A stretch of DNA of 64,000 bases. Source: Lingula anatina (lineage: Eukaryota; Brachiopoda; Lingulata; Lingulida; Lingulidae). A model generated the notes under the pieces. The model made no database searches and was not told the DNA's origin. It saw only the letters and a list, made by a program, of their open reading frames with translations. Position numbers and translations under genes: made by a program. The stretch spans positions 1 to 64,000 of the forward strand of contig NW_019776141.1 of assembly GCF_001039355.2 (NCBI RefSeq), given 5' to 3'. Of this stretch, positions 46,165 to 58,900 are shown in pieces; position 1 is the first letter of the stretch, and the number at the start of each line of letters is the position of its first letter.

Positions 46165-46400
46165 AGAGTTTTTGCTTTATTTCTCCCTTAATGTTGACAA
46201 AACCACTCTTCCAGTACTTAATACTGACTACAAATTTATACTGACTACACTATAATGAAGATAAAATTTTTTGTTGACAAAACCACTCTTCCAGTACTTT
46301 ATACTGACTACAAATGACCAAACACACCTAACGGTCACTATAATGAAGAAAAAAAATTTTTCAACCCTATCTAGCCAAAATTGAAGAAAATTGTAAAGTA
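46165..46400. repeat. Repeat family R150, first array
   Basis: Roughly 130-160-bp units marked by CTCCCTTAATGTTGACAAAA, CCACTCTTCCAGTACTT and TATACTGACTACAAATGACC. Further units lie at 50328-50445, 51281-51390, 51450-51560 and 51605-51745. Family unknown. Confidence 0.75.
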
Positions 46401-46539
46401 ATGAAGGCCATGTTTGCACAAAAAAGCAAGCAATCCTCCAAAAACCTACTCCTACTCCAGTATAACAAACGATAGCAGATCCTTACAGATATAGTTAAAT
46501 CCATGCAAAACTACTGCATCAGACTTAAAAATCTTTGAA

Positions 46540-46945
46540 ATTCAAGAATATTGAAACAAACATTACACAAAAAATACATTGCCAAAATGAGAATAAGTGA
46601 CCATGAGCTGGTGAAAGAGAAAGGCAGGCACATGAAAATCCCTCTGGAAGAAAGAACCTGCACACATTGTAAAACAGAGGACAAGTAACCTTTCTTCCTC
46701 ACTTGCAGCAAGTACCAGAGTGCCAAAGCTCAATTCCCTCCCAAATACTGAGAGATAAAATTATGAATTAGCAGGCAGTGATCAGAAACTATTATTCATC
46801 CTCCTCAACCCTCAAGGTCATAAATCAATATTTATAGCACAATGGATAAGCCCATCACAGTAACTTTTAGCTTGGATATATATTTTATCCCTTATTTTAA
46901 CATTTATTTATATTTTTGATGTAAGCATAATAAAGTAGTGTTCGA
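46540..46945 (+). pseudogene. 5'-truncated LINE end with zinc knuckle
   Basis: Reads MRISDHELVKEKGRHMKIPL, then EERTCTHCKTEDK, a stop, and PFFLTCSKY. This is the same RxSxHxLxxExGR...CX2C...C arrangement as at 31404, with stops. It ends near AATAAAGTAG at about 46930. Fossil. Confidence 0.6.
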
Positions 46946-47079
46946 AGTAGCTTAGACAGCACACTTTGTTAAACAAAGTATTACAATCTTTATTTCTTAA
47001 TTGAGCTGTTATAATCTGAATCAAAGGCGCATTAGGTGCTGAAATGGTACATTAAAAAAAAAAAAAAAAAAAACCCACN

Positions 47080-47882
47080 TTTTTGGAAACATTATTTTTT
47101 TATCTGTCGCAAATGTCAACAGGACCAAATAGAAGAGGAAAATCTTTTTTCTTACTGCCTAGCCTAGTGTGCTGTGCTTTGCTAAAACCATAGCAGCTCC
47201 AATATCTTGTTGCTGTTAACAAATAATCAAATAAATACTCCAGGATACACAGTGATTTCACTTAATTTAAATGCAAATGTCAACATACTACATGAAAATA
47301 AAAAAGTAAAGTGTGCACTAATCAGCAGTGTAAAACATGACAATTAACGAGTGATCCTTGCTTCAGAAAGAGATAGAATTTCAGTTGAAAGAGAATTTTT
47401 TTTAGGCGAGTAACTAAGAATTAGTACAGTTAGCACTGTGCTAAATGGTGAAGCAGAAAAATATTGTCTGATCAACTAGCTCTGCTCATGCTACTGCAAG
47501 GGAATTTCTCTCTCTCTGTCAGTACGTTGGGCCATGAAATTTTCTTGTCCCATTTCAAATCACATTGCAGCACATAGATATAGCATTCATATTCATTGCC
47601 TTGGAAATTAAAATTGTGTGTTGAGGTTCATCATTGCTACTACTTTTCAAACAGGTGTGAGATAATTTACTTAGTGGTTTAGGTGTTGAGAAACACAGCC
47701 ATAATGGCAGCAGAGAAAATGCAATGTGTGCAAAAATAAATAAATAAAATAAAATAAAATAAGAAGAATGCAAAACGAATTCCTCAGTGTCAAAGTGTAG
47801 GGATTCATGTACGTGTGCGAACACGATAATTCCAGTTAGTTCTTATTAACATTAGGTATAGCTTTTCTGGAAAGATGTGGTT
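47080..47882. repeat. H2B-downstream spacer, third right-hand copy
   Basis: Restarts after the N at 47079 and matches about 40985-41803. No gene was seen. Confidence 0.8.
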
Positions 47883-47898
47883 GGTCCTGAAAAGGACC
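47883..47898 (-). promoter_or_regulatory. Histone 3' stem-loop (H2B)
   Basis: Minus-strand GGTCCT-TTTC-AGGACC. Confidence 0.95.
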
Positions 47899-47926
47899 GT
47901 TTTGTGCAAATCAATGACTTGTTGAT

Positions 47927-48295
47927 TTACTTGGAGCTGGTGTACTTGGTGACGGCCTTTGTGCCCTCACTGACAGCGTGCTTGGCAAGCTCACCAGGCA
48001 GCAAGAGACGGACAGCAGTCTGGACCTCTCGGCTGGTGATGGTAGAACGCTTGTTGTAGTGGGCAAGGCGGGAAGCTTCACCGGCAATACGTTCAAAGAT
48101 GTCATTGACAAAGCTGTTCATGATGCTCATGGCTTTGCTGGAGATACCGGTGTCAGGGTGCACCTGTTTCATCACTTTGTAGATGTAGATGCTGTAGCTT
48201 TCCTTTCTCTTCCTCCTTCTCTTCTTGTCACCACTACGTGCGGCCTTAGCCTTACCGGCTTTCTTGGCGCCCTTGGAGCTCACTTTGGGAGGCAT
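47927..48295 (-). CDS. H2B: Histone H2B
   Basis: Complete 122-aa H2B with the same protein as the neighbours. Leader and promoter are nearly identical to the 41848 copy (octamer at 48372-48379, GTATTTATGCAATTCAG) but lack its 92-bp duplication. Divergent from H2A at 49178. Confidence 0.97.
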   Translation of the reverse strand: MPPKVSSKGAKKAGKAKAARSGDKKRRRKRKESYSIYIYKVMKQVHPDTGISSKAMSIMNSFVNDIFERIAGEASRLAHYNKRSTITSREVQTAVRLLLPGELAKHAVSEGTKAVTKYTSSK

Positions 48296-49555
<1,260 letters not shown>

Positions 49556-49581
49556 ATCACTTCTAGTTTACACCTCAAAAC

Positions 49582-49597
49582 GGCCCTTTTCAGGGCC
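49582..49597 (+). promoter_or_regulatory. Histone 3' stem-loop (H2A), covarying variant
   Basis: GGCCCT-TTTC-AGGGCC as at 45462, with GGAAAAGCTATACC downstream. Confidence 0.95.
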
Positions 49598-50445
49598 ACT
49601 CACAAATTCCTGGAAAAGCTATACCAAAAATGAATGAAGAGTAAAAAGATTAATATGCAATAATGGCCATGAATAGGAACAGTTATAAAACAAAGGGTAG
49701 AAGACATGTTCCCTTAATAATTAATAGTGGTCAGATTGTTTTTAACAACACAATAGTTACAGAATCTGTCAATTTAAACTAGTATTTACATGTAGCATTA
49801 TTCCATGCTCATACCATCACTACACAAAAATGAATAATTAAACACATCAGTAATGCATGCTGTTCAAAGATGCACATAAATTCACAATATATCAAACTAA
49901 TGGCACACACATTGTGGAAATATTAGACGAAGAGAAATGGCATTTCGATTTGTTTTTACCGAGATGGATGACACAAAATTATAAACACTGCAATTAAGAA
50001 TCAATCGTTGAATTTTCAGTACATATTCATACTTAATGAAAATGAAGAGAAAAGAATCTCAACTTTTTTGCGAGTTTTGCAACATTGCCAAAGAGACAAT
50101 GTTTAATGTATTTTAGGAATGACCACATGTACAAAATATCTGGACTTGCCTTATTAATGCTGTAAGGGAAAGTATGAAGACGAATATAGAGAGACATCCC
50201 ATCCCAATTCCAGCTTTAAAGATGATCCAAAAATAACCTCTGAGAACAGAATCTGAGACAGGGGTGGTGGGGGTGGGGGTGGGGGTGGGGGGGGGGGGTT
50301 GGCCAGAGATTCTACTTTATTTCTCCCTTAATGTTGACAAAACCACTGTTCCAGTACTTTATACTGACTACAAATTTATACTGACTACACTATAATGAAG
50401 ATAAAAATTTTTGTTGACAAAACCACTCTTCCAGTACTTTATACT
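49598..50445. repeat. H2A-downstream region, second copy
   Basis: Parallels 45478-46300, including the relic at about 50040-50240, a (GGGGGT)n run at about 50270-50300 and the R150 repeat at 50328-50445, where it is interrupted by a LINE insertion. No gene was seen. Confidence 0.75.
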
Positions 50446-51280
50446 TTTATGCTTTATTCATACTTTCTGCACCAGACCGAGCTGGTGAAAATGTACATAT
50501 AGATAAGGTAATAGCAGCAATAGTAATGATAATAGTAATAGCAAAATACATAGATAAATAGCACCAAAATACATGTATAGAAATGTACCAATGTTTCTAC
50601 TATGTGAACTAAATCTTCGTATTTATAGTAGTTATTGATAGACATCATGAAGTTGAAGATGTAGCACAGTTTCTTTTGTTAAAAGCAAGGTTAAGGAATT
50701 TGGCCAAGGAAATTATCACTGTTTCGTTTGGATTATTCATTATAAAGTGGAATTTATCTTTGTTGTTTAAATGTGCAAAGCACGTGTGGCTGCTTTGTAT
50801 TATTTTAAAGAGTTCTTTTCTGTGTTTGTATACAGAGGGCAGGTAATTAAGAAGTGTTCTTCATCCTCTATAACTCCAGAGTGGCAGATTTGGCATTTTC
50901 TGTCTTCGACTGGTGTTGGTTTACCCTTGACTTGGCGACCTGTTTTTATGTGCAAATTGTGGCTGCTGATTCTGAATTTGGTTAGGGTTTGACGTTTTTC
51001 TTTATCTTGTATTATATCAAGATATTTTTCTTTCTCAAAATGAAGTTTGAAAGTTTAATACCTTCTCAATTTGAGATTTTCTTGCGATATCCCACTATGC
51101 CAAAGTTGTATACTACTGTCTCTAAGTCTAACGCTAAAAGATTTCATGAAGTTTTTGTCTACTTTCTGTTTGACCCATACGTCTCCGAACCCATTTTCTA
51201 CAAGAATTTTCTTTACTCCTTCACTCCATGACATACTGTGGCGTGTGTTGTGAAGGTTAGTATTTGACAGTCAGTTTAAA
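50446..51280 (-). mobile_element. 5'-truncated LINE inserted in repeat R150
   Basis: The minus strand reads KFRISSHNLHIKTGRQVKG, then DRKCQICHSGVIEDEEHFLI and TCPLYTN, the C-terminal knuckle, after a broken upstream part (MSWSEGVKKILVENGFGDVW). The 3' end (left) is AGTATGAATAAAGCATAAAA. The R150 word CTTTATAC/TACTGACTAC is split by it. TATAC stands on both sides, so the target duplication is short (about 5 bp). It shares an AATAAAGCA-type 3' end with the element at 31265-31800. Confidence 0.75.
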
Positions 51281-51745
51281 ATATACTGACTACAAATGAC
51301 CAAACACACCTACTGGTCACTATAACGAAGAAAAAATTTTTTCAACCCTATCTGGCCAAAATTGAAGAAAATTGACAGTGCCGGTGGGCACTNTGATCCA
51401 AAAATACCCTCTGAGAACAGAATCTGAGGGGGGGGGGTTTTGCTCTATTTCTCCCTTAATGTTGACAAAACCACTCTTCCAGTACTTTACACTGACTACA
51501 AATGACCAAACACACCTACCAGTCACTATAATGATGAAAAAAATTTTTCAACCCTATCTGCCCTTACGAAAAAGTCCTATAAGATCCTATAGGATTCTAT
51601 AGGAAATTGGCCCAAACCCCTCTTTCAGTACTTTATACTGACTACAAATGACCAAACACACCTACCCGTCACTATAATGAAGAAAATAATTTTTCAACCC
51701 TATCTGGCCAAAATTGAAGAAAATTGACAGTGCCGGTCGGCACTT
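51281..51745. repeat. Repeat family R150, second array
   Basis: Three further units, interrupted by an N at 51393 and by a G10 run. Between units, 51570-51602 holds overlapping palindromes around ATCCTATAGGAT. Confidence 0.75.
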
Positions 51746-54700
51746 ATGAAAATCACTCAAAATCACCCAGAAACGACCCGTCTCCGATTTTTTCCAAACG
51801 TGATGAAAATCAATCTGCCACACCTGTCATTCATAAAAAATGTGTAAACGTGCCAGGATCACTTCATTAAAGCCCCCAATTCCAGGCCAGTCTCAACAGA
51901 AATGATGGTGCCATCCTTCCTGACCTCTACCTCCCTTTCCTGAGACAATAGGTGGAGGGGGTGCAAGTATATCTCCTGAATAGAGGCTATATTCACCTGG
52001 ATAGCCTCATTCCCTGAAGATGTCCTGAATGTGATAGACAGCGAAATATTGGAGTCAAAACTATCTCAATATTAGCTGTTGACTGAAGAAAAAATCACAT
52101 CATTCTTATAACTTAACACAGCTGATGAAATTCTTCTCTGTCCTTTCTTGTTATTATGAAATTATACTCTTGTTTGAATGTGTCACTTACAATATGTGTC
52201 TGAGTGACCTACACCAAGGAGTTATCTGTTATAACTCCTTGCCTACACCAAGTACTTTACAGATCATTTTTCTTTTGTCTCAAATGTATAACATATTTGG
52301 TCTGTCTGTACATGCCTATGTACTATCCCTTTATTACAACTACAATCTGTTAGCCTTCAAACTTGAACACAAAATTAAAATGAAATGCCTACAAAAGTAG
52401 TCTCTACAGTCATTTAACAGCGTTGCATTAGTTGCGCCAAGTTGCTGTGCCAAACTTCTTGCGGCATTGTGTTTGTTGCGACAAGTCCTCCGCCATCGTT
52501 CGTTCATCTCCGCTGTAGGAACGAGGGTCAAAGTATCGATTTACAAGAAAATGGGTACTACCTTGTGGAAGACGTTTTTGAACGTGATCGAGATTGAGCA
52601 GATCAATAAAAAAGGGAGTAAATTATAAAGCTGGCTGAAACTTGGTTCTGAAGGACAGAATAGGTACCCTGAAAACTAATTAATGGATGTGCCTACGTGC
52701 GAATGGAAGTAGTATTTAAATGTATTGTTTGTATTGTTAATTTCTAAAATTAAAAAGAAATTAAATTTGTTGTTTAGAAATCACACGATTTAAAACTATT
52801 TTCATCGTGTTTTTGTCATACACACCACACCTGTCACCGGAGCCGGAGCATTAAAAAAACAAATCTGTAATTCTACTTCCCTGCTGACATCCATAAGGGA
52901 AAGGTGAATCAAGAGTATGACTTTGTAAATAAATTTCCAGTTATGTAACCCACGCTACGCAGTTACTTAACTTTGTTAAAAGAGTCAGCCAGTTCTAGCG
53001 AACATGGCGTGCAGAGAGAAATCGAGATGAAGTGCGGAGCACCTGGTTTTAGGATAATCATTCATATGATCAGGATAACAACATGTCATAGTTACGAAAA
53101 TCAAAGAGGTTAACAAGCTGTTTCGAGAGTGGTTTCACGAAATGACCTTGTGGGTGTAGTGTGTGTGTGAGAGAGAGAGAGAAAGGGAGATAGAGAATGT
53201 GTGTGCGTGTGTGTGAGAGAGAGTGAGTGAGCGTGCTTGCATGTGTGTGTGTGTGTGTGTGTGTCTGTGTGTGTGTGTGTCCAAAGTTCCATATTAAAAG
53301 AAGGTGAATCTCTTTTATACTAGATCCTTTCTATATAAGATACGTGAAAGGTTTAGGATTGTTCTGAAATATGCCTCCAAGAAACGGGGAAGGGTAGGGG
53401 AGCTTAAAACCCTGGAGATGGTCTCGCAAAATAAAGGACATGTAACAAATTTTCTGACCGTCACTCAATCGAGTTTTAAACTTAGATACATCACATTGAT
53501 ATAAATCTTCTCATGTTTGCATCTTTATTACTTCTCCAAGGGGACCTTTACTTGCGTTCTTTGCATTTACTGGACACCGGTGCACCTTATTTACCAAAAC
53601 TGGGACCATTCCAGACTGGGTGATCACGCACACTGCCTTTTAAACATTAGGATTCTGCCTATTGATAAAAATTTTTGTTAGCACTTGTAAAAAATCTGCA
53701 AGCGTGCATTTATAGAGCACATTGTTCACCAATACCGTGTGTTCTAAAATGTCGATTGTTAGAACCAAAATGGTCAAGCAATACATAAATCTCAATCACG
53801 ATGAGAAGCATTACATACAATTTTATTATACTTACAAGCAGTTAAGATGATAACCAAACCGACAGGTCACTTACTGACAGTGACAGTTTCGTGAGTAAAC
53901 ACGTTTTTTTACAACGAATACTCATAAAAAAGATAAAAACAATAGGACCCGCCTGATTACCTTTGTTAGTGAAATGGACAGAAGTTCTATTGTCCAATAC
54001 ATGTAGGTTGTAACCCCATTAAAGCTGAAAGTACTACTTAAGGTAAGCGTACCTTATTATGATAAAATAAAAAAACATATGAGCTTATCTGAACAAACGA
54101 GTGAAAAGGCTGACTGTTTGTCTTGAATAACCACCGTCAACATCATCATCTTTCATAAATAAGACACGTCACAGATGCTAAGCAAAATTTTGTAGTTTCA
54201 CTCTCTTTGGGAAAAAAGGAGGAAAACTCACTTCATTTTGCATGTCCATAGCCCATGCGAAAAAGATGTCTTTGCCTAACAAAAATAAAAACAAATCGTT
54301 TTTTACCCAAATGATTATATCAAAAAACATGCGTGGCATCTTTGTTTGGTAAATTTGAGAAAAGTCATACGTAATTATCATCGCCTGCTGCTGCTTACTG
54401 ACTTTCTTCTTTGCTTCATCACGCCACCAAATACATACTTGCAAAGGGCATTTATCTTATGATAATGTATTTTGCCAGTTGACAATCATTGCTTAATACG
54501 AAATTCCCGAGACGAAGGTCATTATACCGAATTTCCATTGCTCTTAGCCATCTGCGGCCAAGATAGCCTCGGGGAGGGGCTTCAACCAAAGCTACCAACA
54601 CGTAAAATCAACAGTCATCAAATTATATTTTCAGTAAGAAGCTCCTAATGCCCAAACGAACCATCATACGTGCGCAAAAACGATTGTTTTGACCATGAAA

Positions 54701-54932
54701 TGTAGTTTTGCAGAGAAACTGAAAATTTTTTTCAGATACGGTGATTTTACACAAAGTCCAGCAAATCTCCCGAGTCGCATGTCACCACCTTGCAGATGTA
54801 GCCTCGTTTTTAAATGCCTTCCTGACACCAACTGAGGATAATTCTGGGCTTCCCTTTCACTTTGAAGCCGTCAGTCACTTTTATTGATGGAAATTGGACG
54901 CATGAGGGCGGTTCCAAGTACGAAACCTCTCC
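51746..54932. other. Intergenic region, no gene recognised
   Basis: Only short open frames without motifs. It contains a mixed (GT)n/(GA)n microsatellite at 53154-53281. Composition changes here from histone-spacer repeats to apparently single-copy DNA. Confidence 0.5.
53154..53281. repeat. Compound GT/GA microsatellite
   Basis: Alternating (GT)n and (GA)n blocks over 128 bp. Confidence 0.9.
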
Positions 54933-54940
54933 TATAAAAG
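54933..54940 (+). promoter_or_regulatory. TATA box of alanine-rich gene
   Basis: TATAAAAG, 68 bp before the ATG. An initiation site near 54962 would leave a leader of about 45 nt. Confidence 0.75.
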
Positions 54941-55007
54941 GTTGACCTGTGTGTCCACCTTACTATCCTTGATTTCTCGGCTCGGATCTGACCTCAAAGC
55001 CTCAAAT

Positions 55008-56100
55008 ATGAAGTTCATCATTCTTGCTCTTTGCGTGGCTGCTGCCGCTGCTGTTGGAAAGGGACGTTATGGTTACGATTATGGACACTATAACTACCGT
55101 GGTGCCATCGCCAAGTAAGCATGCAGATTTTATACTCTGACTTTTTTATTTTATTTTTATCTTTTTGAATTTATTTTAAATACAAAGCAACAATAAATTG
55201 AATTTTTTTCCTTACAGCTAATATCTGATCGGTCAAGATTTCGTTTGTTTTAGCAAACCTATTTTATTTTATTTTATGCGATTGGTCAATAGGCCTTTGA
55301 AAATGTGCATTTTAGTTATCTTTGTTGTTCTTCTTTATTTTTCTCAGTTGAGGGATATCAAGTTCTATTTTTAACATATTGACATATTATACTTTAGCGC
55401 TGCTGCTGTTAGAGTAGCCGCCGCCAACCGTGCTGCCGCTGCTGGTGCCGCCGCCGGTAACGCTAGAAATGCTGCCAACGCCGATGCTGCTTACGCTGCC
55501 AATGCTGCTGCTGCCGCTGGCGCCGCTAGAGGTGTTGCTGCCGACCGTGCCAACGTTGCTGCTGCTGCTACCGCTGCTGCTGCTGCTGCCAGAGCCGACG
55601 CCAACGACAAGGAAGCTTTTGCTCAGGCTGCTGCCCACGCTGCCGCTGCTGCCCGTGCCGAGGCCAACGAGGCTGCCGCTGATGCCGCTGCTGCTGCCGC
55701 TGCCGCTGCTCGTGCCCGTGCTGCTGCCAACGCCGCTGCTGGTGCCTCCAACGCCGCTGATGCCCATGCCGCTGTCAAGACAGCCAGCGCTGTCCGTGCT
55801 GACAATGTTGCCGATGGTGCCGCTGGTGCCGCCGCTGTTGCTGCCGACCGTGCTGTCAGAGTTAGCGCTACCGTCGACGCTAGAGCCGCTAGAGCTAGAG
55901 CCGCCATCGAGGCCGCCAGACAGGCTGCTGCTGCCAGAGCCAGAGCCGCTGCTGCTGCCCAAGCCGCTGCTGCCGCCAGAGCCGCCGCTGCTGCCAGAGC
56001 CGCTGCTGCCGCCAGAGCCGCCGCTGTCGTCAAGGCTCCAGGCTATGGTTACGCTGACCTTGATTACGGATACGGTGGTTACGGAAAGAATGTTTATTAA
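55008..56100 (+). CDS. Secreted alanine-rich protein, two exons
   Basis: Exon 1 is 55008-55114 and exon 2 is 55398-56100; together they give a 269-aa protein. Donor AA|GTAAGC at 55115, acceptor ACTTTAG|C at 55397. Residues 1-17 (MKFIILALCVAAAAAVG) are a signal peptide. A short Gly-Tyr segment follows (KGRYGYDYGHYNYRG), then about 205 residues that are mostly Ala with regularly placed Arg, Asp and Asn and no Cys. The tail APGYGYADLDYGYGGYGKNV is Gly-Tyr rich again. Ala blocks between Tyr-Gly ends suggest a helical or silk-like structural protein (shell matrix, thread, mucus); this is inference and the family is not recognised. A nearer acceptor (TTACAG at about 55217) would give an immediate stop. 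AATAAA lies at 56551. Confidence 0.8.
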
Positions 56101-56989
56101 ACGGTAATCATCTGTATTCATCTATAGTTTCTAAAGTTATTTCTTCCACTCACTATGTTAAATTCTGGTATTTGACTTTAATAGATTAAGTACATAAATG
56201 AGATAAGAACGAACTGAAGAATGAGAGTCAGAGGTATTAATTCAGTCATCTTTTAATTAAGAAATGGAACGAAATTATCAATACTGCGTACAAATGGAGA
56301 TCTTGACAAGGAGGGCGGTTTCGTCAATGGGTGTGATACTAGTGTCGCAATACTGAGAGGATGGCACAAAAACATTTTCAACTCTCAGGATTTTAATTAT
56401 GCTTCTATCCTCTTTCAGATGCAGCATGTAGAGTGGTGAAGGTAACCTCACAGACGACGCGACCACCCTCGTCGTAGAACGCTCGCAATTATTAACGATA
56501 TTCCGTCGTTTGCTGATATTCTGTGTGATGTGTACTGTGATTACAATTGTAATAAATATAAAAAATATAAAAATATATACATCTGACTTTGTTCATTTGA
56601 ATACCTAATGAATTATTGATATAGATATAGATTGTTGGAAAGTATGTGACAAAAACAGCGTGAATTTACTTGAAAATGGTACACTTAACTTTGTGGCTAA
56701 ACAAAGAAAAACAGCAATGAACTCCCCTTTTCCCTTTTTCCCTCTAAATTTAGTTTCGACGAAATTATTGAGACAGAATTTAAAAATTTGGACGGCATAA
56801 TAGTTTCCAAATACAGGGATCGGGTTGTTTTCTGAGCGTTCAGGTGCCAATACAAATGCGCGTGCGTACTGAGGTACTTCCTGCAATGCGTTCTAAGTTC
56901 GTTTGTCTGGAAAGAAAATTGAATGCACTAAAATTCCTGAAGGTCGTCATGTGATAAGACATTTTAGATATTTTGACTTATTCAGTTAA
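56101..56989. other. 3' flank of alanine-rich gene
   Basis: Probable 3' UTR to the AATAAA at 56551-56556; the rest shows no gene. Confidence 0.45.
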
Positions 56990-57325
56990 AGTGATAATAA
57001 CTCTCGTTTCGGCCAAAAAATGAATTTTCCTGGAGTAAACAACAATTTTCCCATACTTACCAATGGTTAATGAATCCATTTTTACATTCAAAGTTAGTCC
57101 CTGGTTTTTTTCTAAAAAGTTTGTTTTTTTGTTAAAATCTCTTAAGAGATTTTAGCAGAGTATAGCCATCAGTGGAGGTCACGTGGTCTAAAGACAAGCT
57201 CAGATATCAGAATAATAGCTATAACTGCCGTTTTTGTGGTAAAACAGAATATATTATATTTGTATGAGTTATTCACAATGTTTTTATTGTGAAATATAGA
57301 TCTCATACGAAGAGTTATTATCCCT
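56990..57325. mobile_element. TTAA MITE, second copy (reverse orientation)
   Basis: A 336-bp relative of 8296-8632, inverted. Ends AGTGATAATAACTCT and AGAGTTATTATCCCT, flanked by TTAA at 56986-56989 and 57326-57329. Confidence 0.9.
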
Positions 57326-57918
57326 TTAAGTTATCCTCGAAGTGAATTTATTGAACTATGCAGATGTGTTCAAAAAGTAAGAAATTCGTAAAAAAAAAAA
57401 TAGATCCTAAAAATAACTTATAGTGAGGTAAATACGCCAAAAAGATATCACAAAACCGCTCTCACAGCATATGAATGATTAAACTTATGAAATGTGAATA
57501 CAGTTATTCATAGATTTTCCACAATGGTCCAATGGTGTCCCGGGAGACGTAATACTAGCGTTTCTGAGGTTACTATGTCAACCCAAAATAGCGGATTGTA
57601 TATCCTATCTGAGATGCTCTGGGTACTAAAGGGCGCTGCATTCATGAAGAAATATAAAAAATTTAACTGGTGCTCATGCACATAAGTATAATGCCAAATT
57701 CAAAAATTAAAATATCAGTAATTAATATTTGATTGAGTATTCATGGCCAATATTCTAGCGCGTAAACATTAGGTGTATCTAGGTATTTGACTACTGTCAC
57801 CTGTCTCAAACCAGTCACAACTAGCAATCAATGTCTGCCAACAATTACACAAACAACGATAAAAACGATGACTCCAAAAGACCCTAAAAGATTTCTAATA
57901 TAAAGCTGATGATCGTCC

Positions 57919-58022
<104 letters not shown>

Positions 58023-58456
58023 GGAATGTCGACATGAAATAACTTTTAATGAAATCATTGCCCAACTGAGAAGGCTCCATTTTTTTATTTCTTGTTTTTT
58101 TTTAAATAAGTACTTTAACGGTCACCTTGAGGGAGTCTTGTGACACAATAATGAACATCTGGTTTTCATATGTTAGTCATGTCTTATAAGGGAAAATATA
58201 TAATAGAACGTCTCCAAATACAGAGTGGGCATTGGTGGTGCCGCGTTGGTGCATCAGTCTTGGCTCACTTCTGAAGGGCTTTGTTGACTGTCTACCTGTT
58301 CGTGCCATTCTTAGGGTTCAGACCCATTGAAACTATCGTTCTAAGTAGACTAATCCAATTCCGCGGGGACTCTCGCTGTGTACAGTCAGTTTAACAGATT
58401 AGCGTGATATGCTTCCTCCTTGGGTTGAGTAGAATACAGAAAAGTTGGTGATTATA

Positions 58457-58643
58457 TACCCTCTACCAGGGCCGCAGTTATTATTCTGTGGACATTTTTT
58501 GCACAGTACAGAGAATTGCCGTCTATTTAACCAGAGACATATCTGTTTTAACATATTATTATTATTACTTCTTATTATTAATAGTTATAATTAATAGTAT
58601 TAAAATACCTAGTAAAAAAAATCTGTGGTCCTGGTAGAGGGTA
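58457..58643. mobile_element. MITE with about 21-bp TIRs and 9-bp target duplication
   Basis: The left end TACCCTCTACCAGGGCCGCA and the right end GTGGTCCTGGTAGAGGGTA are inverted copies with two differences over 21 bp. GTGATTATA flanks both sides (58448-58456 and 58644-58652). A 9-bp duplication (or 8 bp plus chance) suggests Mutator-, Merlin- or hAT-type mobilisation. AT-rich interior, no ORF. Confidence 0.8.
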
Positions 58644-58900
58644 GTGATTATACGTGTACGCTGTAAAAACAAGGTGAGGCGTGTTCATCTGTGATCGATC
58701 TATGTAGACCGATAGTTTAAATGGGAATGAGCCCTTTAGTGAAGTATAATGAATATTCGGTTTTCATGCTTTAGTCAAGTTGAGGAAAAACTACAATAAT
58801 GCTGTATTGTTGAATTTCTCGCTTTTCATGCCACACTTTACCTCAACATATATTAAAACAGTTGTCGTCATATTGGAAATGATTGATATAAATTTCTAGT

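Larger units (their letters stand above)
45478..47078. other. H2A-downstream region with LINE relics and satellite-like repeat
   Basis: Contains two LINE C-terminal relics (45900-46110 and 46540-46945), a (GGGGT)n run at about 46133-46160 and a repeat of the ACTGACTACAAATGACCAAA family (46180-46400). It ends in poly(A) and an N at 47079. Closely repeated after the second H2A at 49598. No intact gene. Confidence 0.7.

Noticed and set aside
52340-52531. Minus-strand 63-codon frame near 52.4 kb
   Set aside because: Short and without motif; a resemblance to DNA-binding sequence could not be supported.
55623-56033. Second alanine-rich minus-strand frame
   Set aside because: Low-complexity shadow of the same exon, with no start context or promoter.
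55387-56121. Long minus-strand open frame rich in Ser and Gly
   Set aside because: It is the antisense of the GCT/GCC-rich alanine exon; GC-rich codon repeats keep all frames open. The plus strand has signal peptide, splice sites and TATA box.
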